Below are positions 1-6,199 of a stretch of 9,100 nt of DNA, one piece after another. Position numbers and translations under genes: made by a program. Every line of letters starts with the position of its first letter. The stretch's first letter is position 1. Below the pieces are notes generated by a model. It searched no databases. It saw only the letters and a list, made by a program, of their open reading frames with translations, and was not told the origin of the DNA. The DNA comes from Pseudomonadota bacterium (GTDB lineage Bacteria; Pseudomonadota; Gammaproteobacteria; Burkholderiales; Casimicrobiaceae): positions 1-9,100 of the forward strand of contig JAKPSO010000463.1 in NCBI GenBank assembly GCA_029571495.1. The letters are read 5' to 3'.

Positions 1-2
1 AT

Positions 3-974
3 GCGGGCAAGCGGGTGCCATATCGCGCGCTCGGTGCTCTGGCGCGCGTGCCGTACGACGTATCGACAGAACGCACATCGCCCGTGATGATTCTCCGGGC
101 TGGCGATGCAATGGCGGCGGTTGAAGTTGATCGCATCATCAGCAACCAAGAGGTCGTCGCGAAACCCTACGGGCCGCAACTCGCACGCGTGCCTGGCTTG
201 GCGGGCCTCACCGTTTTGGCGGACGGCACGATCACGCTCCTGCTCAATCCGATCAACCTGATCATCACGCAAGAGGCAGAGGCGGCGCGGCAATCAGCAG
301 AGACCACGTTGACTCGAACCGCAGTTGAAGTCCCTACGGCTCAATCTGCGCAAGCCAACGTTGTCGAGACGACGATTGCTTCGGACGCAACGCCCGCGCT
401 AATGGCGGCCACCCCAGATGCCGACGTACTCGCGACGCCAGCGGGCGAGGCACTGCACGATCTCGAGCACTCGGGTGACAACGTCTTCGCATTTGAGCGA
501 CCGCAGGGCGCACCGACACACGCTCTGCCAGCCGAAGATGTACCGCCCCCCGAGGCTGTCGTTCTGCCGCTCGTCCGCCCCGTCGCCGCGCCTGCACCGC
601 ATAAGCCACTAGTGCTGGTCGTCGATGATTCGCTCACCGTGCGCAAAATCACCACGCGTCTGCTTGAGCGTGAAGGCTACCGTGCGCTGACCGCGAAAGA
701 CGGTCTCGATGCCTTGCAGGTGCTATCGGACAACAACCCCGACGTCATCTTGCTCGATATCGAAATGCCGCGCATGGACGGTTTTGAGTTCGCGAAGACG
801 ATCAAAGCCGACAATCGCCAGAGCCACATCCCGATCATCATGATCACCTCGCGCACGGCGGAAAAACACCGCAACCACGCGCGCGAGTTGGGCGTCAACG
901 AGTACTTGGGTAAGCCGTACCAAGATGATGAGTTGATGGCACTGGTGGCGCAATACGCGGGCAAGCCGACGTAG
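3..974 (+). CDS. chpA: ChpA/PilL-type chemotaxis hybrid histidine kinase, C-terminal part (5' truncated)
   Basis: This is the C-terminal end of a CheA-like hybrid kinase of the type IV pilus (twitching) chemosensory pathway. The reading frame is open from the first bases of the window, so the Hpt, ATPase and most of the CheW-like parts lie upstream; the GTG at 15 is an internal codon. About 85 residues resemble the end of a CheW-like domain (NQEVVAKPYGPQLARVPGL, then a glycine turn and an LNPINLI strand). A linker of about 110 residues rich in Ala, Pro and Glu follows (about 270-605). A complete receiver domain occupies about 606-960: acidic pair in VVDDSLTVRK, phospho-acceptor Asp in LLDIEMPRMDG (codon 756-758), Thr in MITSRT, and Lys in LGKPYQ (codon 912-914). 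The receiver closely matches what I recall of ChpA/PilL. Function follows from the family and was not tested. It converges on rnpB. Confidence 0.88.
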   Translation, partial: AGKRVPYRALGALARVPYDVSTERTSPVMILRAGDAMAAVEVDRIISNQEVVAKPYGPQLARVPGLAGLTVLADGTITLLLNPINLIITQEAEAARQSAETTLTRTAVEVPTAQSAQANVVETTIASDATPALMAATPDADVLATPAGEALHDLEHSGDNVFAFERPQGAPTHALPAEDVPPPEAVVLPLVRPVAAPAPHKPLVLVVDDSLTVRKITTRLLEREGYRALTAKDGLDALQVLSDNNPDVILLDIEMPRMDGFEFAKTIKADNRQSHIPIIMITSRTAEKHRNHARELGVNEYLGKPYQDDELMALVAQYAGKPT

Positions 975-978
975 CCGC

Positions 979-1046
979 CACGTCGACTCGCTGCGCGCCG
1001 CAACTGAGCGCAGCGATTGGTGTGCGGCTGCGCGCCGCGCGACGTG
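979..1046. repeat. Nested GC-rich inverted repeats between convergent chpA and rnpB
   Basis: Five bases after the chpA stop lies a compact set of inverted repeats. An outer 7-bp arm, CACGTCG (979-985) with CGACGTG (1040-1046), encloses a 9-bp perfect stem, TCGCTGCGC (988-996) with GCGCAGCGA (1008-1016) and an 11-nt loop, and a 5-bp stem, GCGGC (1024-1028) with GCCGC (1034-1038). The same stretch carries a 12-bp direct repeat, GCTGCGCGCCGC, at 990-1001 and 1027-1038. A folded RNA could form a three-way junction. It could stop or protect the chpA transcript, but no T-tract follows on the plus strand, so this is not a textbook intrinsic terminator. On the minus strand a U-rich stretch (1049-1063) lies between rnpB and the repeats. 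Confidence 0.5.
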
Positions 1047-1063
1047 CCAAAACAGAAAGAGGA

Positions 1064-1395
1064 GAAGTCGGCCTGTAGGCCGGGTTCTGTTCGCGCGCGG
1101 GTTGCCCCTTGCGCGTGGCGGTCATTCCTCTAGGACGTACGTTGCCGCACGCCTCAAGCTACCTACCCGCATGCTCCAACGAGCCGCCTTGGGTGAGCGG
1201 TTACCCACTCACTACGCATGCCTATTTGATATTGCTCCGGGTAGAGGTTGCCGCGTTTCACCGTAACTGAATACGCTCGTCTCTGTGGCCCTAGTCCTCG
1301 CCTCACGACGGACGGCCGTTAGCCGTTACCCTGCTCTTCGGAGCCCGGACCTTCCTCCCGTCACTTGCGTGACCGGCGACCGCCCAGCCGACTTC
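1064..1395 (-). ncRNA. rnpB: RNase P RNA, bacterial class A
   Basis: This is the catalytic RNA of ribonuclease P, which removes the 5' leader from precursor tRNAs. Read on the minus strand it has the conserved blocks in order. The 5' end GAAGTCGGC can pair with the 3' end GCCGACTTC to form a 9-bp P1 helix. GAGGAAGGTCCGGGCTCC (about 1340-1357) is the conserved P4-side block, followed by AGGGTAACGGCTAACGG. Then come GAGGACTAGGGCCACAGAGA, ACGGTGAAACGCGGCAACCT, CCCGGAGCAATATCAAATAG, GGGTAGGTAGCTTGAG (the P15 region that binds the tRNA CCA end), CCTAGAGGAATGACCGCC, and ACAGAACCCGGCCTACAGG (about 1070-1090) at the 3' side. The ends were set at the P1 helix, giving 332 nt, somewhat shorter than the 377 nt of E. 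coli. Processing could shift the 3' end by several bases. Confidence 0.97.
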
Positions 1396-1408
1396 AAGTG
1401 CAATTATC
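1396..1408 (-). promoter_or_regulatory. Probable rnpB core promoter (-10 box)
   Basis: On the minus strand GATAAT (plus-strand 1403-1408) sits exactly 7 nt upstream of the predicted first base of RNase P RNA (1395), as expected for a sigma-70 -10 element. I found no convincing TTGACA-like -35 box at 16-18 bp. A second perfect TATAAT (plus-strand 1520-1525) lies farther upstream on the same strand and could start a longer precursor. The rest of 1409-1539 shows no open reading frame or other feature I can support. Confidence 0.5.
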
Positions 1409-1539
1409 GTTCATTGGCCGTCGCCCGACCGTGACACCGGTACCTGGGCGCCCGTTGGGTGAAGGACGTATCAGCTTTTCCGCGCTAAAGACTACTGGCA
1501 GGGAGATAGCGCGCGAAAAATTATAATGTCGACTAAGCG

Positions 1540-1577
1540 AAAAAATGGCATATAACGACCGTCTATCAGTCGTTATA
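1540..1577 (-). terminator. Candidate intrinsic terminator after the hydrolase gene
   Basis: On the minus strand, 12 nt after the hydrolase stop codon, TATAACGAC (1577-1569) pairs with GTCGTTATA (1559-1551): 9 bp, 9-nt loop. A run of six T on that strand (plus-strand A at 1540-1545) follows after five intervening bases. The stem is AT-rich and the T-run is not directly adjacent, so termination may be weak. Its position between the hydrolase gene and the rnpB promoter fits a terminator separating the two units. Confidence 0.45.
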
Positions 1578-1589
1578 GCTAAAGAGCTG

Positions 1590-2540
1590 TTACTTACCCA
1601 GCAAAACTTTACGCAACCACGCCTGCCGATCCTTGCGCGCCTCGTCGTTGAGCATTTCGTCGGACTCGAACATCAAGCGTGATTTCGGCTGCGACGCCGC
1701 GCGATACAAATCCACCTGCTCAAGCGTCTGCACCCATGCGTCGCTGCTCGCAAATTGAAAGTGCAGTTTCGCGGGCGCAGCGAAGCCCACCCACTTTTCC
1801 GGATCGAGCGGCTCGATGGCCGTCAAGTACGCGATCCACGCGTCTTTGTCGAAACCTTCGCGGAATTGTTTCGCGCGCGGCTGTTCGGTCACCTGCAGCC
1901 AACCGCTCGGCTTGCCCGGCGGGCTCATGAGCACGGCTGCGTCGACGCGCTTGTCTACTGCCGTCAACAGCGCCGCGGCCCACGCGCCGTAACGATGCCC
2001 GACGACGGCCAGTTTGTCGATATTGAATTCCGGCCGCGCACCCGCCCAATCCATCGCACGGCGGGCGTCCATCACCGCGTTGCGAATCACGTCGGCATCA
2101 CCCTCGTTGTTGCTGCCGCGATGCACAAACGGCTGCTTGAACGGCAACTCAACGAGCAGCGACGCAATACCGCTGGCGGCCAACGCTTCGGCCTCCTGCA
2201 CAAACATCGCTCGCTTAACCTCCGCGCCTTCGCGGTGCAGCCACAGCACGGTCGGATGCTTCGCTTTGCCCTTGCCAACTGGCGCAACCACTGTCACTTC
2301 GATCTCGCCGCCCGTTGTACGGGTCAGTTTCCATTCGGTGACATCACAACATCCGTTCTTTCGAAACACGCCACCGGCATTGGCCGGAACGGATGCTGAC
2401 TTCACGTAGTCGAACATCTGCGCACGCTCTGGCGGCGCTTTTTCGGCATGGGCCGCGCCACTCATAGCAGAAATTACTAAACTCGTCGCCACGCCGCGAG
2501 CGATCACGCTCATCGTGACGCGCATAGAAATAAGTCGCAT
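1590..2540 (-). CDS. Exported alpha/beta-hydrolase-fold protein, probably lacking its catalytic Ser and His
   Basis: This is a 316-residue protein of the alpha/beta-hydrolase (dienelactone-hydrolase-like) fold; its substrate is unknown. The start at 2540 is chosen because a perfect AGGAGG lies 8 nt upstream and a signal peptide follows at once: basic N-terminus, hydrophobic stretch, likely cleavage after GAAHA (residue 32). The frame stays open upstream to 2849, but that would hide the signal peptide and overlap msrP. Fold signs are the strand TVLWLH (97-102), the helix after it, DKLAVVGHRYGAW (175-187), the acidic strand end FASSDAWV (263-270), and a C-terminal MLNDEARKDRQAWL helix (296-309). 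In active relatives the elbow reads G-H-S-x-G; here residue 183 is Arg (CGT). The position where a His normally precedes LN..A..DR..WL is Glu295, and the oxyanion HG is HR (102-103). The acidic residue (Asp267) remains. It is therefore likely a non-catalytic or altered periplasmic protein. It is divergent from msrP. Confidence 0.82.
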   Translation of the reverse strand: MRLISMRVTMSVIARGVATSLVISAMSGAAHAEKAPPERAQMFDYVKSASVPANAGGVFRKNGCCDVTEWKLTRTTGGEIEVTVVAPVGKGKAKHPTVLWLHREGAEVKRAMFVQEAEALAASGIASLLVELPFKQPFVHRGSNNEGDADVIRNAVMDARRAMDWAGARPEFNIDKLAVVGHRYGAWAAALLTAVDKRVDAAVLMSPPGKPSGWLQVTEQPRAKQFREGFDKDAWIAYLTAIEPLDPEKWVGFAAPAKLHFQFASSDAWVQTLEQVDLYRAASQPKSRLMFESDEMLNDEARKDRQAWLRKVLLGK

Positions 2541-2619
2541 GAAAGGTTCCTCCTCAATGAGACGACTGACGCACAACCCCTTCGCCCGACTAGTCGGTGC
2601 AAATTGAAAAGGATTCGTC
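2541..2619. promoter_or_regulatory. Divergent promoter region of the hydrolase and msrP, with a 12-bp palindrome
   Basis: Only 79 bp separate the two divergent start codons, so both promoters and any control sites should lie here or just inside the genes. The perfect palindrome CCGACTAGTCGG occupies 2586-2597 and could be a dimeric regulator site. I did not see clear sigma-70 -10/-35 pairs on either strand. For msrP an AAGGA lies 6 nt upstream of its ATG. The operator role is inference from symmetry and position alone. Confidence 0.35.
2549..2554 (-). promoter_or_regulatory. Strong Shine-Dalgarno site that fixes the hydrolase start
   Basis: On the minus strand AGGAGG lies 8 nt before the ATG at 2540. 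It is the best ribosome binding site in the window and decides between this start and the much longer open frame upstream. It suggests the hydrolase-fold gene is well translated, which argues that it is not decaying despite its lost active-site residues. Confidence 0.75.
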
Positions 2620-3573
2620 ATGCTGATTAAACGCTCCGCCGACATTTTGCCTTCAGAAATCACTTCCCAGGCGCAATTCAATGCACGCCGTGATTGGATC
2701 AAGCAAGCAGCCTCGTTAGGGCTTATTGCAGGCCTTCCGACGATCACCGCAGGTACGGCCCAAGCACAAGGTGCGCGGCTCGCTGGCGTGAAGCCCAACC
2801 CGGCGTTTGCGTTGCCTGACGACAAGATCAACAAATTCGACGAATTCAAAAACTACTGCAACTTCTACGAATTCGGCACCGACAAAACCGACCCGCCTGC
2901 GTACGCAAAATCGCTCAAGACGCGCCCGTGGACGGTCGCGGTTGAGGGCGAGGTGCTGAAGCCGAAAGTCTTTGACATCGACGAGCTGTACAAACTCGCA
3001 CCACTCGAAGAGCGTATTTACCGCTTTCGCTGCGTCGAAGCGTGGTCGATGGTTGTGCCATGGGTGGGCTTCCCGCTCTCGGCGCTCATCAACCAAGTGC
3101 AACCGAAAGGCAATGCCAAGTTTGTCGAGTTCGTGACGCTCGCGGACAAGGCGCAAATGCCCGGCCTGCGCAGTGGCGCACTCGACTGGCCGTACGTCGA
3201 GGGGCTTCGCATGGACGAAGCGATGCATCCGCTGACGCTCTTGACGCTGGGTGCGTTCGGTGAGATGTTGCCGAATCAAAACGGCGCGCCGATTCGCATG
3301 ACGATCCCGTGGAAGTACGGCTTCAAAGGCGGCAAGTCCATCGTCAAGATTCGCTTTGTCGAAAAGGAGCCCCGCACTGCTTGGGTCAAGGCCGGTCCCA
3401 GCGAATACGGCTTCTACTCAAACGTCAACCCAACCGTCGATCATCCACGGTGGAGTCAGGCGACCGAACGTCGCCTCGGTGAATTTAGCAAACGCAAGAC
3501 ACTCATGTTCAACGGTTACGCCGATCAAGTCGCGTCAATGTATGCAGGCATGGACCTGAAGAAGTATTTTTAG
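2620..3573 (+). CDS. msrP: Protein-methionine-sulfoxide reductase catalytic subunit MsrP (YedY), molybdoenzyme
   Basis: MsrP reduces methionine sulfoxide in periplasmic proteins using a molybdopterin cofactor and electrons from the membrane protein MsrQ. The 317-residue length fits the family. The ATG at 2620 has an AAGGA 6 nt upstream. The N-terminus is a Tat signal: ARRDWIKQA (22-30), a hydrophobic stretch and AQAQ (47-50) as likely cleavage area; Trp stands where many Tat motifs have Phe. The family stretch KNYCNFYEFGTDK is at 77-89. The Mo-ligand Cys is Cys138 in RFRCVEAWSMVVPWVGFPL, the hallmark of the sulfite-oxidase fold enzymes. The cofactor loop WKYGFKGGKSIVKI lies at 231-244, and the C-terminal NGYADQVASMYAGMD matches MsrP. 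All expected key residues are present. The usual partner msrQ follows after one intervening gene. Confidence 0.96.
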   Translation: MLIKRSADILPSEITSQAQFNARRDWIKQAASLGLIAGLPTITAGTAQAQGARLAGVKPNPAFALPDDKINKFDEFKNYCNFYEFGTDKTDPPAYAKSLKTRPWTVAVEGEVLKPKVFDIDELYKLAPLEERIYRFRCVEAWSMVVPWVGFPLSALINQVQPKGNAKFVEFVTLADKAQMPGLRSGALDWPYVEGLRMDEAMHPLTLLTLGAFGEMLPNQNGAPIRMTIPWKYGFKGGKSIVKIRFVEKEPRTAWVKAGPSEYGFYSNVNPTVDHPRWSQATERRLGEFSKRKTLMFNGYADQVASMYAGMDLKKYF

Positions 3574-3719
3574 AGCGCGGTCTTCGCGGAAGGTCCCGTT
3601 GCAGTTCACGCGCGATGGCGCACCTTTCGCGATGCGCAGTGACCAATCGTCGCGCGAGTGTTGTGTCCCAGCTTCGCCTTCGCTCAAATCAAGCCATCGC
3701 AACACACACGCTTAATCTT

Positions 3720-4127
3720 ATGAGCCCTGACACCTACCAGCACGTCTACCTGCCGCTCGCATACGCACACCTCGCCACGATCGTGCCCGCGTTTGTGATC
3801 GGCACCTACATGATGTTTGCACGCAAAGGGTCGCCGTTGCACCGCGCTCTCGGCAAGACATACATGCTGCTGATGCTCGCAACGGCGGTCACCACGTTGT
3901 TCATGCCCGCGATTGTTGGGCCAAGTTTGTTAGGTCACTTTGGGTTCATTCATTTGTTCAGCGTGTTGGTGTTGACCTCCGTACCACGCGCTTACCTCGC
4001 GGCGAAGCGCCACGACGTTATGGCACACCGCAACACCATGATTGGCCTCTACGTCGGCGGCATTCTTATCGCGGGCGCTTTCACCTTCATGCCAGGACGA
4101 CTGCTCAATACGTGGCTGTTTCATTGA
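3720..4127 (+). CDS. Small four-helix membrane protein, DUF2306-like, between msrP and msrQ
   Basis: This is a 135-residue integral membrane protein resembling DUF2306 proteins, whose function is not known to me. Four hydrophobic segments are visible (about 9-32, 45-66, 74-92, 106-126). Between them lie family-like motifs: KGSPLHRALGKTY (36-48), GFIHLFSVLVLTSVPRAYLAAKRHD (about 75-99), HRNTMIGLYVGGILIAGAF (103-121) and MPGRLL near the end. His41, His78 and His104 lie at loop or helix edges; whether they bind haem or metal is speculation. The ATG at 3720 was chosen because the family homology starts here. The frame is open to an ATG at 3615, but that extension has no recognisable or membrane-like character. 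There is no clear Shine-Dalgarno. A 146-bp gap separates it from msrP, and its end overlaps the start of msrQ, which suggests shared translation and a role linked to MsrQ. Confidence 0.78.
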   Translation: MSPDTYQHVYLPLAYAHLATIVPAFVIGTYMMFARKGSPLHRALGKTYMLLMLATAVTTLFMPAIVGPSLLGHFGFIHLFSVLVLTSVPRAYLAAKRHDVMAHRNTMIGLYVGGILIAGAFTFMPGRLLNTWLFH

Positions 4128-4771
4128 CCTCAGCAGCGCAACCCGCGCGCACGTGGCGCAACCCAAGCAGCAGCGCAGTCACGCGCGTCAAATGGGCGTT
4201 CGTCTCCGTTGCGATGCTGCCGCTGGCACGATTGGTCGCAGGGTTCTTCATGAACTCATTGGGTGCGAATCCCATCGAATTCATCACGCGCTCAACGGGC
4301 ACTTGGACGCTCGTCGGCATCGTGATCACGCTCTCAATTACACCTTTGCGGAAGCTCCTCAACTGGCCGTGGCTGTTACGCCTGCGTCGCTCGGCCGGTC
4401 TCGTCGCGTTCTTCTACGCCGCACTGCACTTCACGACTTACATCTGGTTTGATCGCTTTTTCGACTTCAGCGACATCGTTAAAGACATCGTGAAGCGCCC
4501 TTTCATCACCGTGGGCTTTGCGGCATTTGTGCTCCTGATTCCGCTCGCGGTCACGTCGAACAACGCCATGATCAAGAAGCTCGGCGCAGCCCGCTGGCAG
4601 CGCATTCACTATGCCGTATACGCGATCGCGGTGTTGGCAGTGATTCACTATTGGTGGCTCGTGAAACGAGACCTGACGCAACCGATCATCTATGCTGTGC
4701 TCATCGCCATGTTGCTGGGGCTGCGGGTGTTTTGGAAATTGCATAAGGTCCCAGCTATCGGCGCTCGGTGA
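4112..4771 (+). CDS. msrQ: Haem-binding membrane subunit MsrQ (YedZ) of the methionine sulfoxide reductase system
   Basis: MsrQ is an inner-membrane b-haem protein of the ferric-reductase-like family that passes electrons from the quinone pool to MsrP. The 219-residue product has about six hydrophobic segments. The likely haem ligands are His106 (AALHFTTYIWFD), His166 (WQRIHYAVY) and His179 (AVIHYWW). Their spacing of 60 and 13 residues matches what I recall for E. coli YedZ. Further hallmarks are GTWTLVGIVITLSITPLRKL (63-82), LRRSAGLVAFFYAALHF (91-107), and VTSNNAMIKKLGAARW (147-162). The GTG at 4112 overlaps the upstream gene by 16 nt. A TTG at 4124, which overlaps the upstream stop as TTGA, is a possible alternative and would drop four residues. 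Neither has a strong ribosome binding site at normal spacing, so translational coupling is likely. Confidence 0.95.
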   Translation: MAVSLTSAAQPARTWRNPSSSAVTRVKWAFVSVAMLPLARLVAGFFMNSLGANPIEFITRSTGTWTLVGIVITLSITPLRKLLNWPWLLRLRRSAGLVAFFYAALHFTTYIWFDRFFDFSDIVKDIVKRPFITVGFAAFVLLIPLAVTSNNAMIKKLGAARWQRIHYAVYAIAVLAVIHYWWLVKRDLTQPIIYAVLIAMLLGLRVFWKLHKVPAIGAR

Positions 4772-4888
4772 GCGCGGCGACGGTGACTTTTCATGCGCGT
4801 TTCGCATATCGCCTCGCAATTGCTGACGCATCTGCCTAACATTCGCCGAATCGATCGCCACAAGCGATAGCTCCACGATTCAACATCC

Positions 4889-6151
4889 ATGAAACGCGTA
4901 CTCGTTCTCGGCGCTGGCATCCTCGGCGTCCACACTGCTTATTTTTTGCGTCAGCGCGGCTTTGACGTGACGGTCATTGATCGCCAGCCCGGTCCGGCAT
5001 TGGAGACCAGTTTTGCCAATGGCAGCCAAATTTCGGTGAGTCAATCCGACCCGTGGGCGAGCCCGCATGCACCGTTCAAAATTTTGAAGTGGCTCGGCAA
5101 AGAAGATGCGCCGCTGCTCTTTCGCCTGAAGGCTGACATCAATCAATGGCGCTGGGGACTGCGCTTTCTGTATGAATGCTTGCCTAGTCGCGCGGAGCAC
5201 AACACGCTGCAGGCGATGCGGCTCTCCGAATACAGCCGACGCACGCTTCAGATGTTGCGCAAAGAAACCAACATCGAATACGACCACGCCGAGGCCGGCA
5301 TCATGATGATCCACTCGGACGCCAAGAGCTTCAATGACGCCGCCGAGGCCGCGCAACTTCTGATTCGCAACGGCGAGCGCCGCGACGTGCTCTCGGTCGC
5401 GGAGGCCGTACGCATCGAGCCCGCCTTGGCGCACACGGCACCGACGCTAGCGGGCGCGATTTACGCACCGAATGACGAATCCGGGGACGCATACAAATTT
5501 ACGATCGCTATGGCCGAACGTGCCGTTGCGATGGGCGTTGAGTTTCGGTACAACACGACGATTAAGCGCATCGAACGCGCGGGCGGTGAAGTCAGTGGTG
5601 TCGTCGTTGCCCAAGGCGACGGCGCGGACGAAACGCTCCGAGCGGATGCGTATGTCGTCGCGCTCGGCTCGTATTCGTCAGCGTTGCTTCGTGGCGCAGG
5701 GGTCGATGCGTTGATCTATCCGGCCAAGGGCTACAGCGCCACATTGCCTATCGTTAAGCCCACCGCCGCGCCCAAGGGCAGCATCACAGACGATGAAGTC
5801 AAGATCGTGTTTTCGACCATCGGCCAACGCCTACGCATCGCGGGCACGGCCGAACTCAACGGCTTTGATACAACGCTCAATGCGGTTCGCTGTGAGGCGC
5901 TTACGCGACGCGCGAAACATCACTTTCCTGATTTGTGCGACTGGGGCACGGTCGAATACTGGACCGGTTTGCGACCAGCGACACCGTCTAACCTGCCCAT
6001 CATCGGCCAATCTTCGCTCAAGAACCTATACCTCAACACGGGACACGGCACGCTCGGTTGGACCGAAGGGCCGGGTTCGGCGCGCGCGTTGGCTGACATC
6101 ATCGCTGGCGTCAAACCAGAAGTCGACTACGCGTTTATCGGCCAACATTGA
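4889..6151 (+). CDS. dadA: D-amino acid dehydrogenase DadA-like (FAD-dependent)
   Basis: DadA oxidises D-amino acids, typically D-alanine to pyruvate and ammonia, and passes electrons to the respiratory chain from the inner face of the cytoplasmic membrane. The 420-residue length is typical. The N-terminal FAD-binding fold starts at once: VLVLGAGILGVHTAYFLRQRG (4-24) carries GxGxxG, with acidic Asp31 ending the second strand. ETSFANGSQISVSQSDPWASP (39-59) is characteristic of the DadA branch of the DAO family. The C-terminal part has VEYWTGLRPATPSNLPIIG (about 356-374) and LNTGHGTLGWTEGPGSARALADIIAG (about 382-407), the second FAD-contact region. The ATG at 4889 begins the flavin fold with almost no leader, so it is the natural start, although no Shine-Dalgarno is visible. 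It lies directly upstream of dacC and dat, suggesting use of wall-derived D-alanine. Other DAO-family substrates cannot be excluded. Confidence 0.9.
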   Translation: MKRVLVLGAGILGVHTAYFLRQRGFDVTVIDRQPGPALETSFANGSQISVSQSDPWASPHAPFKILKWLGKEDAPLLFRLKADINQWRWGLRFLYECLPSRAEHNTLQAMRLSEYSRRTLQMLRKETNIEYDHAEAGIMMIHSDAKSFNDAAEAAQLLIRNGERRDVLSVAEAVRIEPALAHTAPTLAGAIYAPNDESGDAYKFTIAMAERAVAMGVEFRYNTTIKRIERAGGEVSGVVVAQGDGADETLRADAYVVALGSYSSALLRGAGVDALIYPAKGYSATLPIVKPTAAPKGSITDDEVKIVFSTIGQRLRIAGTAELNGFDTTLNAVRCEALTRRAKHHFPDLCDWGTVEYWTGLRPATPSNLPIIGQSSLKNLYLNTGHGTLGWTEGPGSARALADIIAGVKPEVDYAFIGQH

Positions 6152-6199
6152 GTCGCGCCTCGTAAAATTGGTCTCTGCTTCGCTTTTCATCCGGACCTC

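Noticed and set aside
15..17. GTG at 15 as the start of a complete receiver-domain protein
   Set aside because: The frame is open to the window edge and the preceding codons continue the CheW-like domain, so the gene starts upstream of the window.
1755..2399. Plus-strand open frame of 214 residues opposite the hydrolase gene
   Set aside because: It lies fully antisense to a gene with signal peptide, ribosome binding site and recognisable fold; its translation is Arg/His-rich with no family resemblance, as expected of a shadow frame in GC-rich DNA.
2541..2849. N-terminal extension of the hydrolase frame to 2849
   Set aside because: It would run antisense into msrP, bury the signal peptide and ignore the perfect AGGAGG at 2549-2554.
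2716..3279. Minus-strand open frame of 187 residues inside msrP
   Set aside because: Antisense to clear msrP coding sequence, with no recognisable domain and no plausible start signal.
3615..3719. N-terminal extension of the DUF2306-like protein to the ATG at 3615
   Set aside because: The 35 added residues are basic, not membrane-like and unlike the family; the homologous part begins near the ATG at 3720.
3574..3719. Possible regulatory RNA or repeat in the msrP to DUF2306 gap
   Set aside because: Only imperfect GC-rich direct repeats (two CGCGATGCGC-like copies) and a weak GTGTTG/CAACAC pairing are visible; no gene, promoter or terminator can be supported.
4761..4775. Hairpin GCGCTC-GGT-GAGCGC over the msrQ stop codon as a terminator
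   Set aside because: The stem is only 6 bp with a 3-nt loop, and the nearest T-run (four T) is more than 10 nt downstream; too weak to call.
4793..4807. Small hairpin ATGCG-CGTTT-CGCAT in the msrQ-dadA gap
   Set aside because: Five base pairs with no following T-tract; expected by chance in this composition. The rest of the 117-bp gap shows no clear promoter or gene.
4376..5434. Minus-strand open frames of 166 and 184 residues opposite msrQ and dadA
   Set aside because: Both are antisense to well-recognised genes and give Arg/His-rich translations without motifs.
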